A stretch of 64,000 nucleotides of DNA from Fallopia convolvulus. Its lineage: Eukaryota > Streptophyta > Magnoliopsida > Caryophyllales > Polygonaceae. Positions 1 through 11,274 of the stretch are shown piece by piece; the first letter of the stretch is position 1; each line of letters starts with the position of its first letter. Under the pieces are notes generated by a model, which searched no databases, was not told where the DNA came from, and saw only the letters and a program-made list of their open reading frames with translations. A program made the translations under genes and the position numbers. The DNA lies in NCBI GenBank assembly GCA_964016875.1, contig OZ024720.1, positions 38,965,106 to 39,029,105 on the forward strand, in the 5' to 3' direction.

Positions 1-1754
1 GAATTGTTGCACCTTGAATCTTGCTTGGATCTACTTCTTTGGACTTCCCCACTTCTCTTGCAACACTTTCTGGTTGGACCGACTTGGGCACCATGTCGGG
101 CCCGATGTTGTGAATCTCGGTCCTGGGCAAAGGAGTCGGTTCGAGTTCTGTGTACGTCGGTCCCGAGTTGCTCTCGACCTCGGTCCGTGGTGAAGGAGTC
201 GATCTTCTTGTTGGGTCGACTTCGGGGAACGTCGGACCCGACTTGCTGGGTAAGTTGGTCCGACTCTCTTCATTCTTCTTAGGCAAGTGTGGCTCGGGTA
301 GGTTTCGGCCACTTCTCAATCCAATTGCCCGGACTTCATTTTGATTGTTTTGAGCTCGAGGATTCTCCTCGGGTCGGCCCGGAAGTCTCCCATTCTCTCT
401 CGGGGCTTGAGTCGCAATTTGAGCAAATTGATTGTCGACTAGCCTCCTCCATGCACCAAACTCATTGAATTGGGTCCTCATCTCCTTGAACCCGTCTCTC
501 ATCTCTTGAGCAAATGTTTATAACTCATTGAATCCCGGTGGTCTATATGGTGGTGGTGGCGCCCTTGGCTCGTTTTGATTGAAGTTGTTGTTGTAACCTT
601 GAGCTTGACCGTTGTTCCACCGGCCATTGCCACCATTGTTGAAATTGCCTCTTCCACCGAAATTTCCCCGAACATAGTTTGCCTCCTCAATTCGCTCGGC
701 CAAGCGCACTTGGCTCTCATTTGGACAAACTTGTGTAGCATGTGCAAATGATCCACACTCCTCACAAGCTCTAGCATTTTGCTTGTAGTAGTGGACTTGC
801 CTCTTAAGCTTGCTCACTTCACCTTCAAGGAATTGGAGCTTCACATCCCTATCAATGTCTTCTCCCTTTGGATCATATAACTTCCTTGTACCTTCGCCTT
901 GAACTTTCACCTCCTTGATAGCTTGACTCACCCCATACATGGCCTCATAATCGGATAGCTTGTCAAGTATCTCCCAAGCTTGATCCGGTGTCAAGTCTAT
1001 GAACCCACAATCGGTGTGGAGATTGAGCTTGTCCTTCGTTGCCGGATTTATGCCTTGGAAAAAGATGTCTTGAAGCACATATGGTTGTTGGCCATGAGTA
1101 GGACATTGGCGCAACATCTCCTTGAAACGGTCCCATGCTTCGAAGAGAGGCTCATTCGGACCTTGTTGAAAGCTTGCAATCTTCCTTCTTAGCTCGGTTG
1201 TCTTTGAGGGCGGGAAGAACTTCATCAAGAAAGCATCATAGAGTGTCTTCCAAGTTGTGATTGACCTAGGAGCTTGGCTCTCGAGCCAATGTGCGGCCTT
1301 GCCCCCAAGTGACCATTTGAACGCCTTTAGAAGCACATACTCCAATGTCTCCTCGTCGGTAGAGATCGTCACACATATCCACAAATCGTTTAACATGCTC
1401 TATGGGACACTCATGTGGACGGCCCTCGAATTGATCTCGCTTGATGAGGGAGATGAATTGCGTCTTGATCTCAAAATTCTTGGCAACCTCGGGAAGCACA
1501 ATAGCCGTCTCGGGTACCCTCAACTCGGGATGCATGTATTGGCGTGCATTTCGGGGTAGAGCGTTGAGTTGAGCCTCGGCTCTCATCCGTTGCTCCCGTT
1601 CTCTTCTTGCCACCTCCTCTTGATTGTCCCTCTCAAGTTTCAATCTAGCCATTTCGGCCCTAAGTTGAGCCAACTCCTCATCAACATGGAGAGCTTGATT
1701 CGCCATCCTTTTCCTTCTTCGGGCTTCCTTGAGAATACTTTCCGGATCACTCAC
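1..1754 (-). pseudogene. gag: gag of Athila-like element, frameshifted and with a nonsense codon
   Basis: Gag packages the retrotransposon RNA in the cytoplasm. The first segment (1754 down to about 1365) starts MSDPESILKEARRRKR and is rich in Arg, Glu and Leu. It then enters the gag domain (EIKTQFISLIKRDQFEGRP, HVKRF). Near 1360-1370 the frame shifts by one base, and the domain continues in the segment 1396-518 (FKWSLGGKAAHWLES, FEAWDRFKEMLRQCP). A CCHC knuckle, CEECGSFAHATQVC (CX2CX4HX4C), lies near 730-775, followed by a Gly/Asn/Arg-rich tail. A TAA at 518-520 interrupts the frame, which is otherwise open beyond it (FKEMRTQFNEFGAWRRL) to the window edge. The linker at 1-350 is rich in Pro, Ser, Thr and Gly. 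One frameshift and one stop make it a pseudogene. Confidence 0.9.
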
Positions 1755-1923
1755 AAACTCAAGCTCAAGTGTTCCTCGGGAGGAACGAGCTAGCTACACC
1801 TATGAAACAAAAACACAAACCAAAACAAATCAAAAACAAACAAAGGGTTTGGGCTATTCCCTCACACAAATCACTACCAAAACACAAGAAACTCACCAAA
1901 TTGGCACTCAATGCACTTAGACT

Positions 1924-1941
1924 TCCCCGGCAACGGCGCCA
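1924..1941 (-). other. Primer-binding site, tRNA-Asp
   Basis: The plus strand reads tccccggcaacggcgcca, which is the 3' end of plant tRNA-Asp(GTC) including CCA. The minus strand is therefore an 18-nt primer-binding site. It sits 6 bp inside the LTR border at 1948. This primer is characteristic of Athila-type elements. Confidence 0.93.
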
Positions 1942-1947
1942 ATCTTT

Positions 1948-3352
1948 TGATCGCTCTCGGATTGCGAGGGTCTAGAGATACAATTTATAACCCGACCCCG
2001 TTGTAGTACGTGGTGGGTGTCGAACACTCAGGAAGTCTACTCGATCGATGTGCCTAGATACTAGGAAGCTAGAAAGGAGAGCATAAAACAAAGGAAAACA
2101 AAGAAATCAGTCGGGACCGACATTGAGGTCACGTGGGGCCCGAGGTTGGCGACAAGAGGAAGTCGGGACCGACACTGTGTAAGTCGGGCCTGAGGTATCT
2201 GGGGATGTCGAACTCAAGGATTTAAAAGTAGATCTTGGGCTTTTGGGTTCCTTCCCTAGTAGATTAAGGCTTTTCCACCCCAATTCAAGCAATGAGTGAT
2301 GATCGGACTAGGATCGAGTGCTTTCGCCCTCGTTCCAACCACTTCTACACCTCGATCATTGGGGAAATCCCCTTCGAAGCAAGGTCTTGAGATTGACACA
2401 TGTTCACTTTCGCTACTTTGCCAATCTCAAGCCTTGATCCCCAACTTTCGCAAGGAATTGTAGCTCTATGTAGAGTGGGTTTCTTAGATCAAACACTCAA
2501 GGCTATGGAATTGGGGTTTCTAGCCTAAACCTAGCTAGGGTTTTCCCCATAACCCAAGATCAAGGAGATCTACTCCATGTGACAAGCAAAGAAAGCAATC
2601 AAATCAAAAGGGAAAGCAATCATCATAATCAATCTCAAAACAAAGCAAAGTTTCATTCAAATCCAAAGCAATCAACAAATTCCAATCAAGGGTTTTCAAA
2701 TCCACAAGAACAAAGCAAATCAAAGCAAATCTACCAACCAAACCTATCAAGTCTTCCTCTCTTGGCCGATTCTCTCTCTCTTCCTCCTCCTCTCCTTCCT
2801 CCTTGCTCTCCAAGTATCCTCTTGGTTCCCTTGGAACCCCCTTTTCTGTGTATGAGAGGGAATCCTTTCTTAGAAGACAAGAGGGCCTTTTATAGATTAG
2901 ATGAGGGGCAAAAGTGGAAGTCCACAAATTCGTGCCTTGGAGCCCAAGTAGTTCAGTGACCGACTCGGACCGACACGGAGGACCTCGGGCCCGAGTTACT
3001 GTGCAACTCGGTCCGAGGTTGGAGACTTCAAAGTCGGGCCCGACGTGGTTGCAACTCGGTCCTGACCTCGTTCCACCTTCTTCTTTGTTGGCTTCTCTTG
3101 TTCTTCTTCATGGCTTGCTTCTCTCTTTCCCGCTTTAGCTCGGCCTTTGCTCCATGTCTCGACCCTCTTTCAAATCGATCCTCGATTCATGCCAAATTAA
3201 CTACAAAACACATAAAATGTGCGTAGTCTCCGAATCTCATAGAAATACGGGAACCCTTCTAAAAAGGAACAAAACGCACAAGAAAAGGGGAAAAAGAAAC
3301 ATAATTACAAAGGAAATCACATATGAAAACACCACCAAATAGAGAGACATCA
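1948..3352 (-). repeat. 5' LTR of the Athila-like element (1405 bp)
   Basis: On the plus strand the LTR begins tgatcgctctcgg next to the primer site and ends gagacatca at the satellite junction, giving TGAT...ATCA termini. Two CpG-dense stretches (about 2107-2215 and 2955-3075) are built from motifs such as tcgggaccgac and tcgggcccgag, set in AT-rich sequence. The same LTR starts at 63525, but that copy lacks about 80 bp corresponding to roughly 2030-2110. Short ORFs here look incidental. Confidence 0.9.
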
Positions 3353-4862
3353 TAATATTAGTTCACAAGTCATTTTAAAGGCTAAAGGAGAAAAAATAAA
3401 TAAGCATAACCATAGAGAATGACGATAGTATCAAGCAAATAAGCACATTGTGCACTACAAAATCAAAAACAATCGAATAAAAGCATAAATTCGAACCTAG
3501 AAACCGAATGCAACATTTAGAAGTGACATTTACATGGACATTTCATTGCACGCTTGGCGTGCAATGATAGATCGAAAATCATTTTAAAGGCAAAAGGAGA
3601 AAAAAAACTGATCTTAAAAGACATATAGGCATATACACAAAGAATGAGGATAGTATCAAGCCAATAAGCACATTCCGCACTACAAAATCAGGACATATCC
3701 AATAAAAGCATAAATTTGAACCTAGATACCTAATGCCACATTTAGGAGTGACCTTTACATGGACATTTCATCGAACACTTGGCGTATAATATTAGATCAC
3801 AAGTCATTTTAAAGGCAAATGGAGAAAAAACAAGTGAACTTTAAAGACATCTAAGCATAAACATAGAGAATGAGGATTGTATCAAGCAAATAAGCACATT
3901 CTGCACTACAAAATCAAGAACAATCGAATAATAGCATAAATTCGAACCTAGAAACCGAATACCACATTTAGGAGTGACATTTACAAGGACATTTCATTGC
4001 ACGCTTGGCGTGCAATGATAGATCAGAAATCATTTTAAAGGCAAAAAGAGAAAAAAAATACTGATCTTAAAAGACATCTAGGCATATACACAAAGAATGA
4101 GGATAGTATTAAGCCAATAAGCACATTCCGTACTACAAAATCAAGACGTATCGAATAAAAGCATAAATTTGAACCTAGATACCTAATGCCACATTTAGGA
4201 GTGACCTTTACATGAACATTTCATCGAACACTTGGCGTATAATATTAGATCACAAGTCATTTTAAAGGCAAAAGGAGAAAAAAACAAGTGAACTTTAAAG
4301 ACATATAGGCATAAGAGTCAAGAATGAGGATAGTATCAAGGAAATAAGCACATTCTGCACTACAAAATCAAGATCAATCAAATAAAAACATAAATTCGAA
4401 CCTACAAACCGAATGCCACACTTAGGAGTGACATTTAGATGGATATTTCATTGAACACTTGGCGTGTAATGTTAGATCAAAAGTCAAAAGGAGAAAAAAC
4501 AAGTGAACTTTAAAGACATCTAGGCATAAGTATAAAGAATGATGATAGTATCAAGCAAATAAGCACATTATGCACTACAAAATCAAGAACAATCGAATAA
4601 AAGCATAAATTCGAACATAAAAACCGAATGCCACATTTAGGAGTGACATTTACATGGTCATTTCATCGAACACTTGGCGTGCAATGTTAGATCACAAGTC
4701 AGTTTAAAAACAAGTGATCTTTAAAAACATTCTGCACTTCAAAATAAAGACATATCGAATAAAAGCATAAATTCGAACCTAGAAACCGAATGCCACATTC
4801 AGGAATGACATTTACATAGAAATTTCATCAACACTTGGCGTGCAATGTTAGATCAAAAGTCA
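3353..4862. repeat. 226-bp satellite, block 1
   Basis: Tandem monomers of about 225-228 bp can be aligned on landmarks that recur in order: aagtcattttaaaggcaaaaggag, agacatctaggcata, aatgaggatagtatcaag, aagcacattctgcactac, cataaattcgaacctag, aatgccacatttaggagtgac, cacttggcgtgcaatg. At least two monomer types alternate: one with caattgcacgc-type symmetry around ttggcg (dyads at 3544-3566 and 3995-4017), one with cctagatacctaatgcc. A shortened monomer lies near 4690-4740. Short ORFs inside are by-products of the repeat. Confidence 0.97.
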
Positions 4863-5159
4863 CACTACTACACAAATAGCCTTTTATCCCCGACGTCTTT
4901 TAAAATATATCCCTGATATAGGCTAAAAGAAGCCACGGATAAATGCTGAGAGTATAATTAGACCTATTATCCCTGATATAGAAAATTAAAATAGGGATAT
5001 TAGACTTGCTTCCTCCAATGAAAGAACCTACCTAATATCCCTGATATTTGCAGACACTCCAGGGATATTATAGTTGTTCCTCTTATAAAAAAATTATTCT
5101 AATATCCGTGGTGTGTATTTTTATACCTGGGATATTAGATTTTTTTATATAAAAAAATA

Positions 5160-6703
5160 GCCATCGTTTTGTAGATTTAGCATAAAAATACTACATTTAT
5201 TTCTTTAATGTATTAAAATACACCAAATTTAAAAATATACATATCTTAATGAACAATCTAACATTGACTAACCAAGAGAATACAAATGTTTCAACTTACT
5301 AACCCTAGAATACAAATATTTGCTATAAGCCAATGACATTCTTCTTGAATAAAAGTACCTATAAGGTCTCTCAGCAAGTTCATGTTACTGTTATGTGGAA
5401 CAAGGTGGCTCTACCAACCAATTAGCACAAAAACCAATCCCCTTGCAATCTTAACATTGTGTTGATCCCTGAGACAATGTAAAGTGTGCACCATGATAAA
5501 AAATCCAGCTTCGGGGCAAACAGAATATCAGTAAGCCAGATTAGAATTTAATCAATTTGTAGTTTAAGTGAGTTCTTTTGAAGCAAAAAGATAATTCAAA
5601 GCAACCCTTTTGAAAAACCTTATACGCCATGGATGATTGTCAACTCTCAACCAAATTATAAGAAGATTCAAGATTATATAAATTGTTAGATATGAATTCT
5701 ATTAGGAGATAAGAAATGACACATATATATTGCTTTGTCAATGAGAGAATCCGAAAGATTTTACTGTAGGACCAGAAAGTTAAAGATCCAATGATATATA
5801 ACCTCTAGTTAAATCAAAAATCCAATACTAACTTCCTTTTCATCAAGTATACAAAAGGATCCACCAAGAAGACAGAACATTCATTAACAAAGAGTAAAGT
5901 ACTCTATGTAAGAATCATAAAAAGAGATTTTTTATTAACTCTAGGAATGCATTAAATTAACTTACATGGGCAATGGGGAACTTGAACAAACTCCAGGCTC
6001 AAAAGACGGTTGGAGTTGGCAGTAAAAGAACCTTGTCAGAGTCAATGCATATGCAGCCACTTTCCCCAGAAGCAACAACACACTTGTAGCTTCGTTGGAC
6101 AAAACACACAAAAAAAAAGATCTCAGGGGTCTTTTTACGTGTCTCATTAATTATGAACTCCATTTTTTCAAGAAGATAATATTGAAGGATAGGAAAAAAA
6201 AACAATGTTAATAACAACATATACATCAAGAAACAATATACCTTCCTGAATGCCTGTTCAGATCCCAGTGAAGAAACTTAAGCCTGTATTCTTCTGGCAA
6301 GTCCTTATCAAGGTAGACAAAATAAAAAGGAATGGAGTTGGCATCAATCAATCAAGTATAATACAATCTGGAATAATTGCTACTTCTTTTGTGACAAACT
6401 AGTGGGACACAAAGTACACATTTAACTAAAGGGTCCTCAAGAACAATTATATAAATTTTGTGTTGCACCTCTTTTCCAGCTACCATTTCATCCTACGGCT
6501 AGAAAGTGGGCTGAAATGGCTATCCTAGTGCACAATGGGATGTATCTATATACATGATCACAAAACTTAAATTAAGGAAGCACTAACATACCTAGGTGGT
6601 AATTCCAAAACCTAATAGTAACCTTAGATGCAAGAGTTAAGAATTTCGTATAATTCATTTTTTATGCCCCTCCTTATCCAGGTGAGGTATGTAGCCAAAG
6701 AAG
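5160..6703. other. CACTA-1 left arm; possible captured gene fragment on minus strand
   Basis: Most of this stretch is AT-rich and featureless. On the minus strand an open segment around 6242-6316 encodes LPEEYRLKFLHWDLNRHSG and is followed at once by a GT splice-donor-like site (+ strand 6240-6241). A second open segment near 6000-6100 encodes CVVASGESGCICIDSDKV and ends at a stop in the reading followed. Exon-like pieces between TE ends fit a Pack-CACTA carrying host gene sequence, but I do not recognise the gene. Chance ORFs are the alternative. Confidence 0.35.
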
Positions 6704-7208
6704 TGATGAAGTATTTTTGGTGGTCGTTATACCTATCAAAGATTCCTAACTTAACCAACTCAGTAGAGCGGTAAGCAAGGGTCGATCCCACAGAGACTCT
6801 TGTATTTGTGTTATTACTTGTATGCAAAGTAACCAAATAGGGGGTTTTATGAATGAAATTCTAAACTAATATGCAAGAATAAAAGTAAAATCTGTATGCA
6901 AAGTTGATTGTAAATATATGATAGAAATATGTTCAACTAGTTAAATCCATCATAGATATGCTTATCGATCATTGATTCTCTTGATTCTCAATTCCTTTGA
7001 ATAATCTATTGTGAATTATACTCCTACTAAGGATTATGACCCAAACTTCATAAATAGTTGAAAGAACTAACAGTCTAAACAACCCTAATCATTTAACAAC
7101 CTAAAACAACGTCTAGTTTCAATTAAACAACAACTTTACGACTCAACTTATCAATAGAAACAAACACTTAGAGCAAACAAACATCTAAGTTATTTGTGGA
7201 TTTATTTC

Positions 7209-8218
7209 TGATGAAAGGATCGATGGAGGGAATGATGGTGCAAAGAGATCGCCACGAGAATCCAAGGAATTCCGACAACAAACACCACACAACTGACCCG
7301 TCTTCAACTGGATGGATTTTCCTCGTCCGAACTCGGATTTGAGTGATTCCAATTCGAGAAGTTAGATCTCTGAGTATAGTTTAATCCCTCAAAATATAAG
7401 AGAAAGATGATGAGTGTATTGAAAGTTATGTCGAATTTACTGAGATGGTGTAGAAACCTCCGAGATGGATGATGGTTCGAAAATGGAGAGAACAAGGGGA
7501 TATGGATGCTTGATAACTTGGATATGACTCACCAAGCTCTCAAACAAACTAGGATGCTCGAATTGTCGGATATGACTCACCAACAATTGAACAACGAGAA
7601 TTGAACGAAACAAAACAAGAACTTTGAATTTAAAATGCAAGGAAAAGAGAAACAAATTTCGTCCAAGTCAACCAAGGGAGGAGGGGATGGACGACCATAT
7701 AAACTAGATAACAAGCCTCACAAAATCATCCCCCTCATTTAAAGAAAATTACAAAAACAACCCATAAAAACCGAGAGCACATTAATCGTCCTTAACCGTT
7801 AAGTTGTCACTTATCGAACCATGATGTATCATAAGACTCCAACTTTCACCTTTGCTAACCAAAGTCCAACTTATGAGCCATGAGCTCCTCCTTGATCTTG
7901 TCAAGAATTTCCCTAGCATGTTCTCGAGTGATGCGCTGAAGATAGGGCGTGGTACCTTGACTTGGCTTCTTAGCGCCTCGGACACCGGCCTTGGATATTT
8001 GTCCAAGTGAAGACCCTTCTTTGTCGTGCAAATTGAACTTGTCTTTAGGGCTGAGATCTTCACTCAAATCATAGAGCATAGTCCCTTTAAAAGTGCCCGA
8101 AGAAGTGGTACCATTCATCAAAGGCCAAGGCGCGCCAAGGTCGGAAATCAACGTGTGCAACGGCGCCCCAATATGCACGGTACTGTGGGGCCATGACTCG
8201 ATAGATGGAATCACATCA
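7209..8218 (-). repeat. 3' LTR of G2-A (1010 bp)
   Basis: It starts tgatgaaagg and ends gaatcacatca on the plus strand and has the same length as the LTR at 11275-12284. The upstream ORF runs into it and stops at 7855. Confidence 0.95.
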
Positions 8219-9303
8219 TCCTCCTCCCCTTTAAAAGGATTCGTCCTCGAATCTATCAAGCCTATAAAACAAAGGACACATCGAGGGAAGCACAAGCAAG
8301 TACACTCTATAGAAGTCAAGTTAAGAATAACATTTCCAATCTCAATATGATAGGCCAGAAAGTATGCACTAGCTACACCACTTCTCTTCCTATTCTTACG
8401 GGTACATCTCATAATAAAGCAATGAAGAGATTGAGTGTAAGTAGGCATCAATGGAATTCTATAACCTATATGCATCCTAGATGACATGTATTGGGGAAGA
8501 GAACTAAAATGGAAGCAAGAGTACTTAGTCCTAGATGTCACAAATGCATGAAAGAAAACTGAAATTATTTGATCAAATGCATGTGACACAACCAACACGT
8601 AGTCATAAATATAGAATAGAGGAGTGCAAGAAACTTCCTTGAGAAGTGCACTCATATCACCCTTTGAGCTCAACAATGGAGGTAGGGCTTCTATCTCCCT
8701 TGGTGTGGCATTCTCCATGACAAAGACATCTTTCTTGGCCTCCACAAGAAAAGGAATGTAATCACCGCTTGGAGTGACTAAAACAGCCTCGTCCTCCTCA
8801 TGGAGCAAGAAGGGCAAACTTGAAGGAATCATAGGAAACGCATCCATACATGGTTTAGCCAACGAGTTCATGGAGCTAGGAGTGATGGTAGGACGACACT
8901 TGATTTTAGGAGATGATTCCACAGCTTCCTCCTCTTCTTGCAATATGTGCATCAGTTTTATCGGACACTTGACGGTGATGAGTTGTTCCAATTCATGGAA
9001 AAGAATCTCTCTTTTTGGTTTTTCTATGTCACTCATCAATCTTTGTTGGAAGGAAGTCTTATCCCCTTCAAAAGGGTGCGTCCACGAACCCAGCTGACCT
9101 ACAAAAAAGGTCAACACGCAAACCTCCTTTCCAAGCACAACATGATATGACAAAATATAAGCACAAGCTATGCCACTTTTCTTTGCAATCCTATTGGTAT
9201 GGTACATGACAAAGCTATCCAAAATATGAGAGTAATTCAGCCAAGATGTCAAGTTTTGAGATAAGAGTAAGGAAGAAGTGTTACTTCCCCGAATGGCATG
9301 CAC
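7855..9303 (-). CDS. 482-codon ORF of G2-A, unrecognised, runs into the 3' LTR
   Basis: I do not recognise a known domain. The frame is open for 482 codons from the Met at 9303, crosses the polypurine tract (read as NPFKGEEDD) and ends inside the LTR. The C-terminal 100 or so residues (LGAPWPLMNGTTSSGTFKG to KEELMAHKLDFG) are charged and resemble the tail that CRM-type elements encode in their LTR. Two stretches look duplicated: KKSGIACAYILSYHVVLG with SWTHPFEGDKTS near 9190-9055, and KRSGVASAYFLAYHIEIG with SRTNPFKGEEDD near 8400-8215. The part shared with G2-B (24541-25571) is partly conserved but broken there. It may be remnant pol-3' sequence rather than a functional protein. Confidence 0.5.
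   Translation of the reverse strand: MHAIRGSNTSSLLLSQNLTSWLNYSHILDSFVMYHTNRIAKKSGIACAYILSYHVVLGKEVCVLTFFVGQLGSWTHPFEGDKTSFQQRLMSDIEKPKREILFHELEQLITVKCPIKLMHILQEEEEAVESSPKIKCRPTITPSSMNSLAKPCMDAFPMIPSSLPFLLHEEDEAVLVTPSGDYIPFLVEAKKDVFVMENATPREIEALPPLLSSKGDMSALLKEVSCTPLFYIYDYVLVVSHAFDQIISVFFHAFVTSRTKYSCFHFSSLPQYMSSRMHIGYRIPLMPTYTQSLHCFIMRCTRKNRKRSGVASAYFLAYHIEIGNVILNLTSIECTCLCFPRCVLCFIGLIDSRTNPFKGEEDDVIPSIESWPHSTVHIGAPLHTLISDLGAPWPLMNGTTSSGTFKGTMLYDLSEDLSPKDKFNLHDKEGSSLGQISKAGVRGAKKPSQGTTPYLQRITREHAREILDKIKEELMAHKLDFG
8219..8233 (-). other. Polypurine tract of G2-A
   Basis: The minus strand reads AAAGGGGAGGAGGA immediately before the 3' LTR (TGATGTGATTCC). This is the expected plus-strand primer for reverse transcription and confirms the minus orientation. 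Confidence 0.9.
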
Positions 9304-10362
9304 ATCGTAGCTTGGGACAGTTTCAGCTCTAAACTGTTCAAGGTATTTCTCTTAGCTCCGAGCTCCAAATTGAGAGATTCCAAGTTCCAGATTGAGATTA
9401 AGGAGTCTACTTCATTTCCTCCAAATTTGAGCATCATTCGACCACTGAGTTGTAAGTTACACCATTGTTTCCAAGGTGGTGCATATTTATCCGAGAAGGA
9501 AGTTTCACTTTCCTCTTTCGGGTTGACCAAAAATAGGGGAGTAGAGGGGCCCCCTTTGGCTATATTCTTGTCCTTATTTTCCTCTCGTTGAGCAAGCTTC
9601 TTCCTTTGCTCCTTGGCTGCGTAATCCAACATTATCTCATGGGAAGACATCAGGTGCAAAATCACCTTCTTTCCCTCCATTTGGAAGTGGTATTCGTTGG
9701 ATATTCCATCATGGATCGCTTTCTTGTCAAATTGCCAAGGGCGTCCCAATAGTAGATGACAAGAGGTCATCGGGACAATGTCACACTCCACCTCATCCTT
9801 GTATGGTCCTATAGAAAAAGAAACACAAGCCCTCTCCTTGACTTGGATAGGGGCGTTAGAGTTCAACCAACACAAAGGGTTGAGGAGTAGTACTCAAAGA
9901 AAACCTATCCACCACCTCTTGACTAATAACATTGCAACATGAACCGCTATCAATAATCACACTACATACCTTATCCACGATCTTGCATCGAGTGTGAAAG
10001 ATAACTTCCCGTTGACTAGGCCTGGTGGTATTCTCCGTCATGAAAAGTGTTCGTGGGACCACCAAGCACTCTCCATTCTCTCGTGTCTTATTGAGCTCCC
10101 CCTCTTGAGGTACTTTTGTCCTCTCGTCCAACGACTCCACTTGGTTAGAGCTTTGTAGCACACTTGGTAGAGCCCCCGTTTGAGGCACTCGTGCTCTATC
10201 ATCTCGGTTGCGCACTTGGCTCTCCAAATCAGTCAACCTAGTTCCCAAAGCCTCAATGGATTGTTGCAAGGATTGTTGCATGGTTTGCAACATGGCAGCC
10301 ACTGAACTAGTGGACGTCTCCTCAACTTGTTCCTTATTCTTGTCTTCACCTACACTTGTCAT
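9249..10362 (-). pseudogene. gag N-terminus fused to retropepsin protease, frameshifted
   Basis: The first segment (10362-9856, 168 codons) begins MTSVGEDKNKEQVEETSTSS, has a Gln-rich coiled-coil-like stretch (MLQTMQQSLQQSIEALGTRL), then jumps directly to aspartic protease sequence with the active-site motif IIDSGSCCNVIS. The gag capsid core and CCHC knuckle present in G1 are missing, so an internal deletion joined gag-N to protease. Around 9860-9875 the frame shifts; the second segment (9875-9249) continues the protease (CHLLLGRPWQFDKKAIHDG), then a Lys/Glu-rich linker. RT and everything downstream are absent. The active-site Asp is intact, but the frameshift makes the whole a pseudogene. 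Confidence 0.85.
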
Positions 10363-11258
10363 TGTAAAAACAAGGCAAAGATCAAGGTATAGAGGTCACA
10401 CGAATTAATCACCAAGACTTGCCCGAGATGAAAATCCGACAAGTTGCAAGTAGGCAAAAACAACAAAGACAACAAAGAGAGAATTCATCACACACTTGCT
10501 TAGGAAAACAATGCTAGGAAGCTACTAAGCCACCAAGACTCAACACCAAGTATTTCGAAATTTTTTTTTTTTTTTTTTTTTGGGTAGGCCTTTGCTAGGC
10601 ACTACTAGAAGACGACTTTTGTAGGCCTTTGCTAGGCACTACAAGATGACTACTCTTTCCGTGCCCGACCCCTTATTAGCTTTACGCCGCCGGGCAAGGT
10701 TTTTCTAGTCTTTAATCTTTCTTTCTGTGCCTGGCCCCTTATTAGCTTTACGCCGCCGACAAGGTTTTTCTGATTATTCAACAAAAGATTTCAAGACACT
10801 TAAACAACAACACAAGATGTCTCGTCTTGGTGTCGTTCCCGTATCCTAGCACCGTAACCGACAACAAGCATGTAATGATATAAAGCGATCAAAAGAAAGC
10901 TGAATTATGGACTCAAATCCCACGTTTTTCACTCAGCCAATTTCAGCAAGACACACTTATCAAGCACTAAATGAAGGCATTACTCAAGCATCAAAGGCAA
11001 CCTTTCAACTACCAAATTAAGGACCTTTGGAGTTCAATCCATGGACATTTTTTGGGCATGGTTTTCAGCCATGGATGAGCACCAAACTCGACCAAACAAC
11101 AACAATTTCAAGACAAGAAAACGTCCACAACACAAGAAAACAATAAGGACAAGGCCGAATACAACAACAACAACGCAGCCCTAGAGAGTTCAAACCTAAA
11201 ACTTGCAACAAGTGGAAATTCAAGGTCGGAACAAGATTTAGATGGTGATACCTTCGCG
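10363..11258 (-). other. 5' leader of G2-A
   Basis: This untranslated leader lies between primer site and first Met. It contains a run of about 21-22 T on the plus strand (10560-10581) and a duplicated motif, ccttattagctttacgccgcc, near 10670-10690 and 10737-10757. The same motifs recur at 33310-33400 in G2-B. No gene seen. Confidence 0.7.
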
Positions 11259-11272
11259 TGGCTCTGATACCA
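11259..11272 (-). other. Primer-binding site of G2-A, initiator tRNA-Met
   Basis: The plus strand reads tggctctgatacca, the 3' end of plant initiator tRNA-Met. It is 2 bp from the 5' LTR border at 11275. Confidence 0.93.
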
Positions 11273-11274
11273 CT

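Larger units (their letters stand above)
1..3352 (-). mobile_element. Athila-like Ty3/Gypsy LTR retrotransposon, 5' portion
   Basis: Read on the minus strand this is the 5' end of an LTR retrotransposon: a 5' LTR (1948-3352), a primer-binding site for tRNA-Asp, a gag region, then the window edge. The tRNA-Asp primer and a gag with a CCHC knuckle followed by a long linker fit the Athila/Tat branch. The right end is exact: the LTR ends in ...catca and satellite resumes with taatattagttcac, so taata (3353-3357) is the right copy of the TSD. Protease, RT and integrase would lie beyond position 1. The gag is broken, so this copy is defective. Confidence 0.9.

Noticed and set aside
4..344. Short ORFs on both strands at the left edge
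   Set aside because: They overlap the gag linker, which is open in the gag frame on the minus strand; the others are out of frame.
1924..1941. tRNA-Asp gene fragment
   Set aside because: Only the 3' 18 nt match, at the correct distance from an LTR; this is a primer-binding site.
2579..2959. 126-codon plus-strand ORF, Ser/Pro/Leu-rich
   Set aside because: It lies inside the Athila LTR on the non-element strand, with low complexity and no motif.
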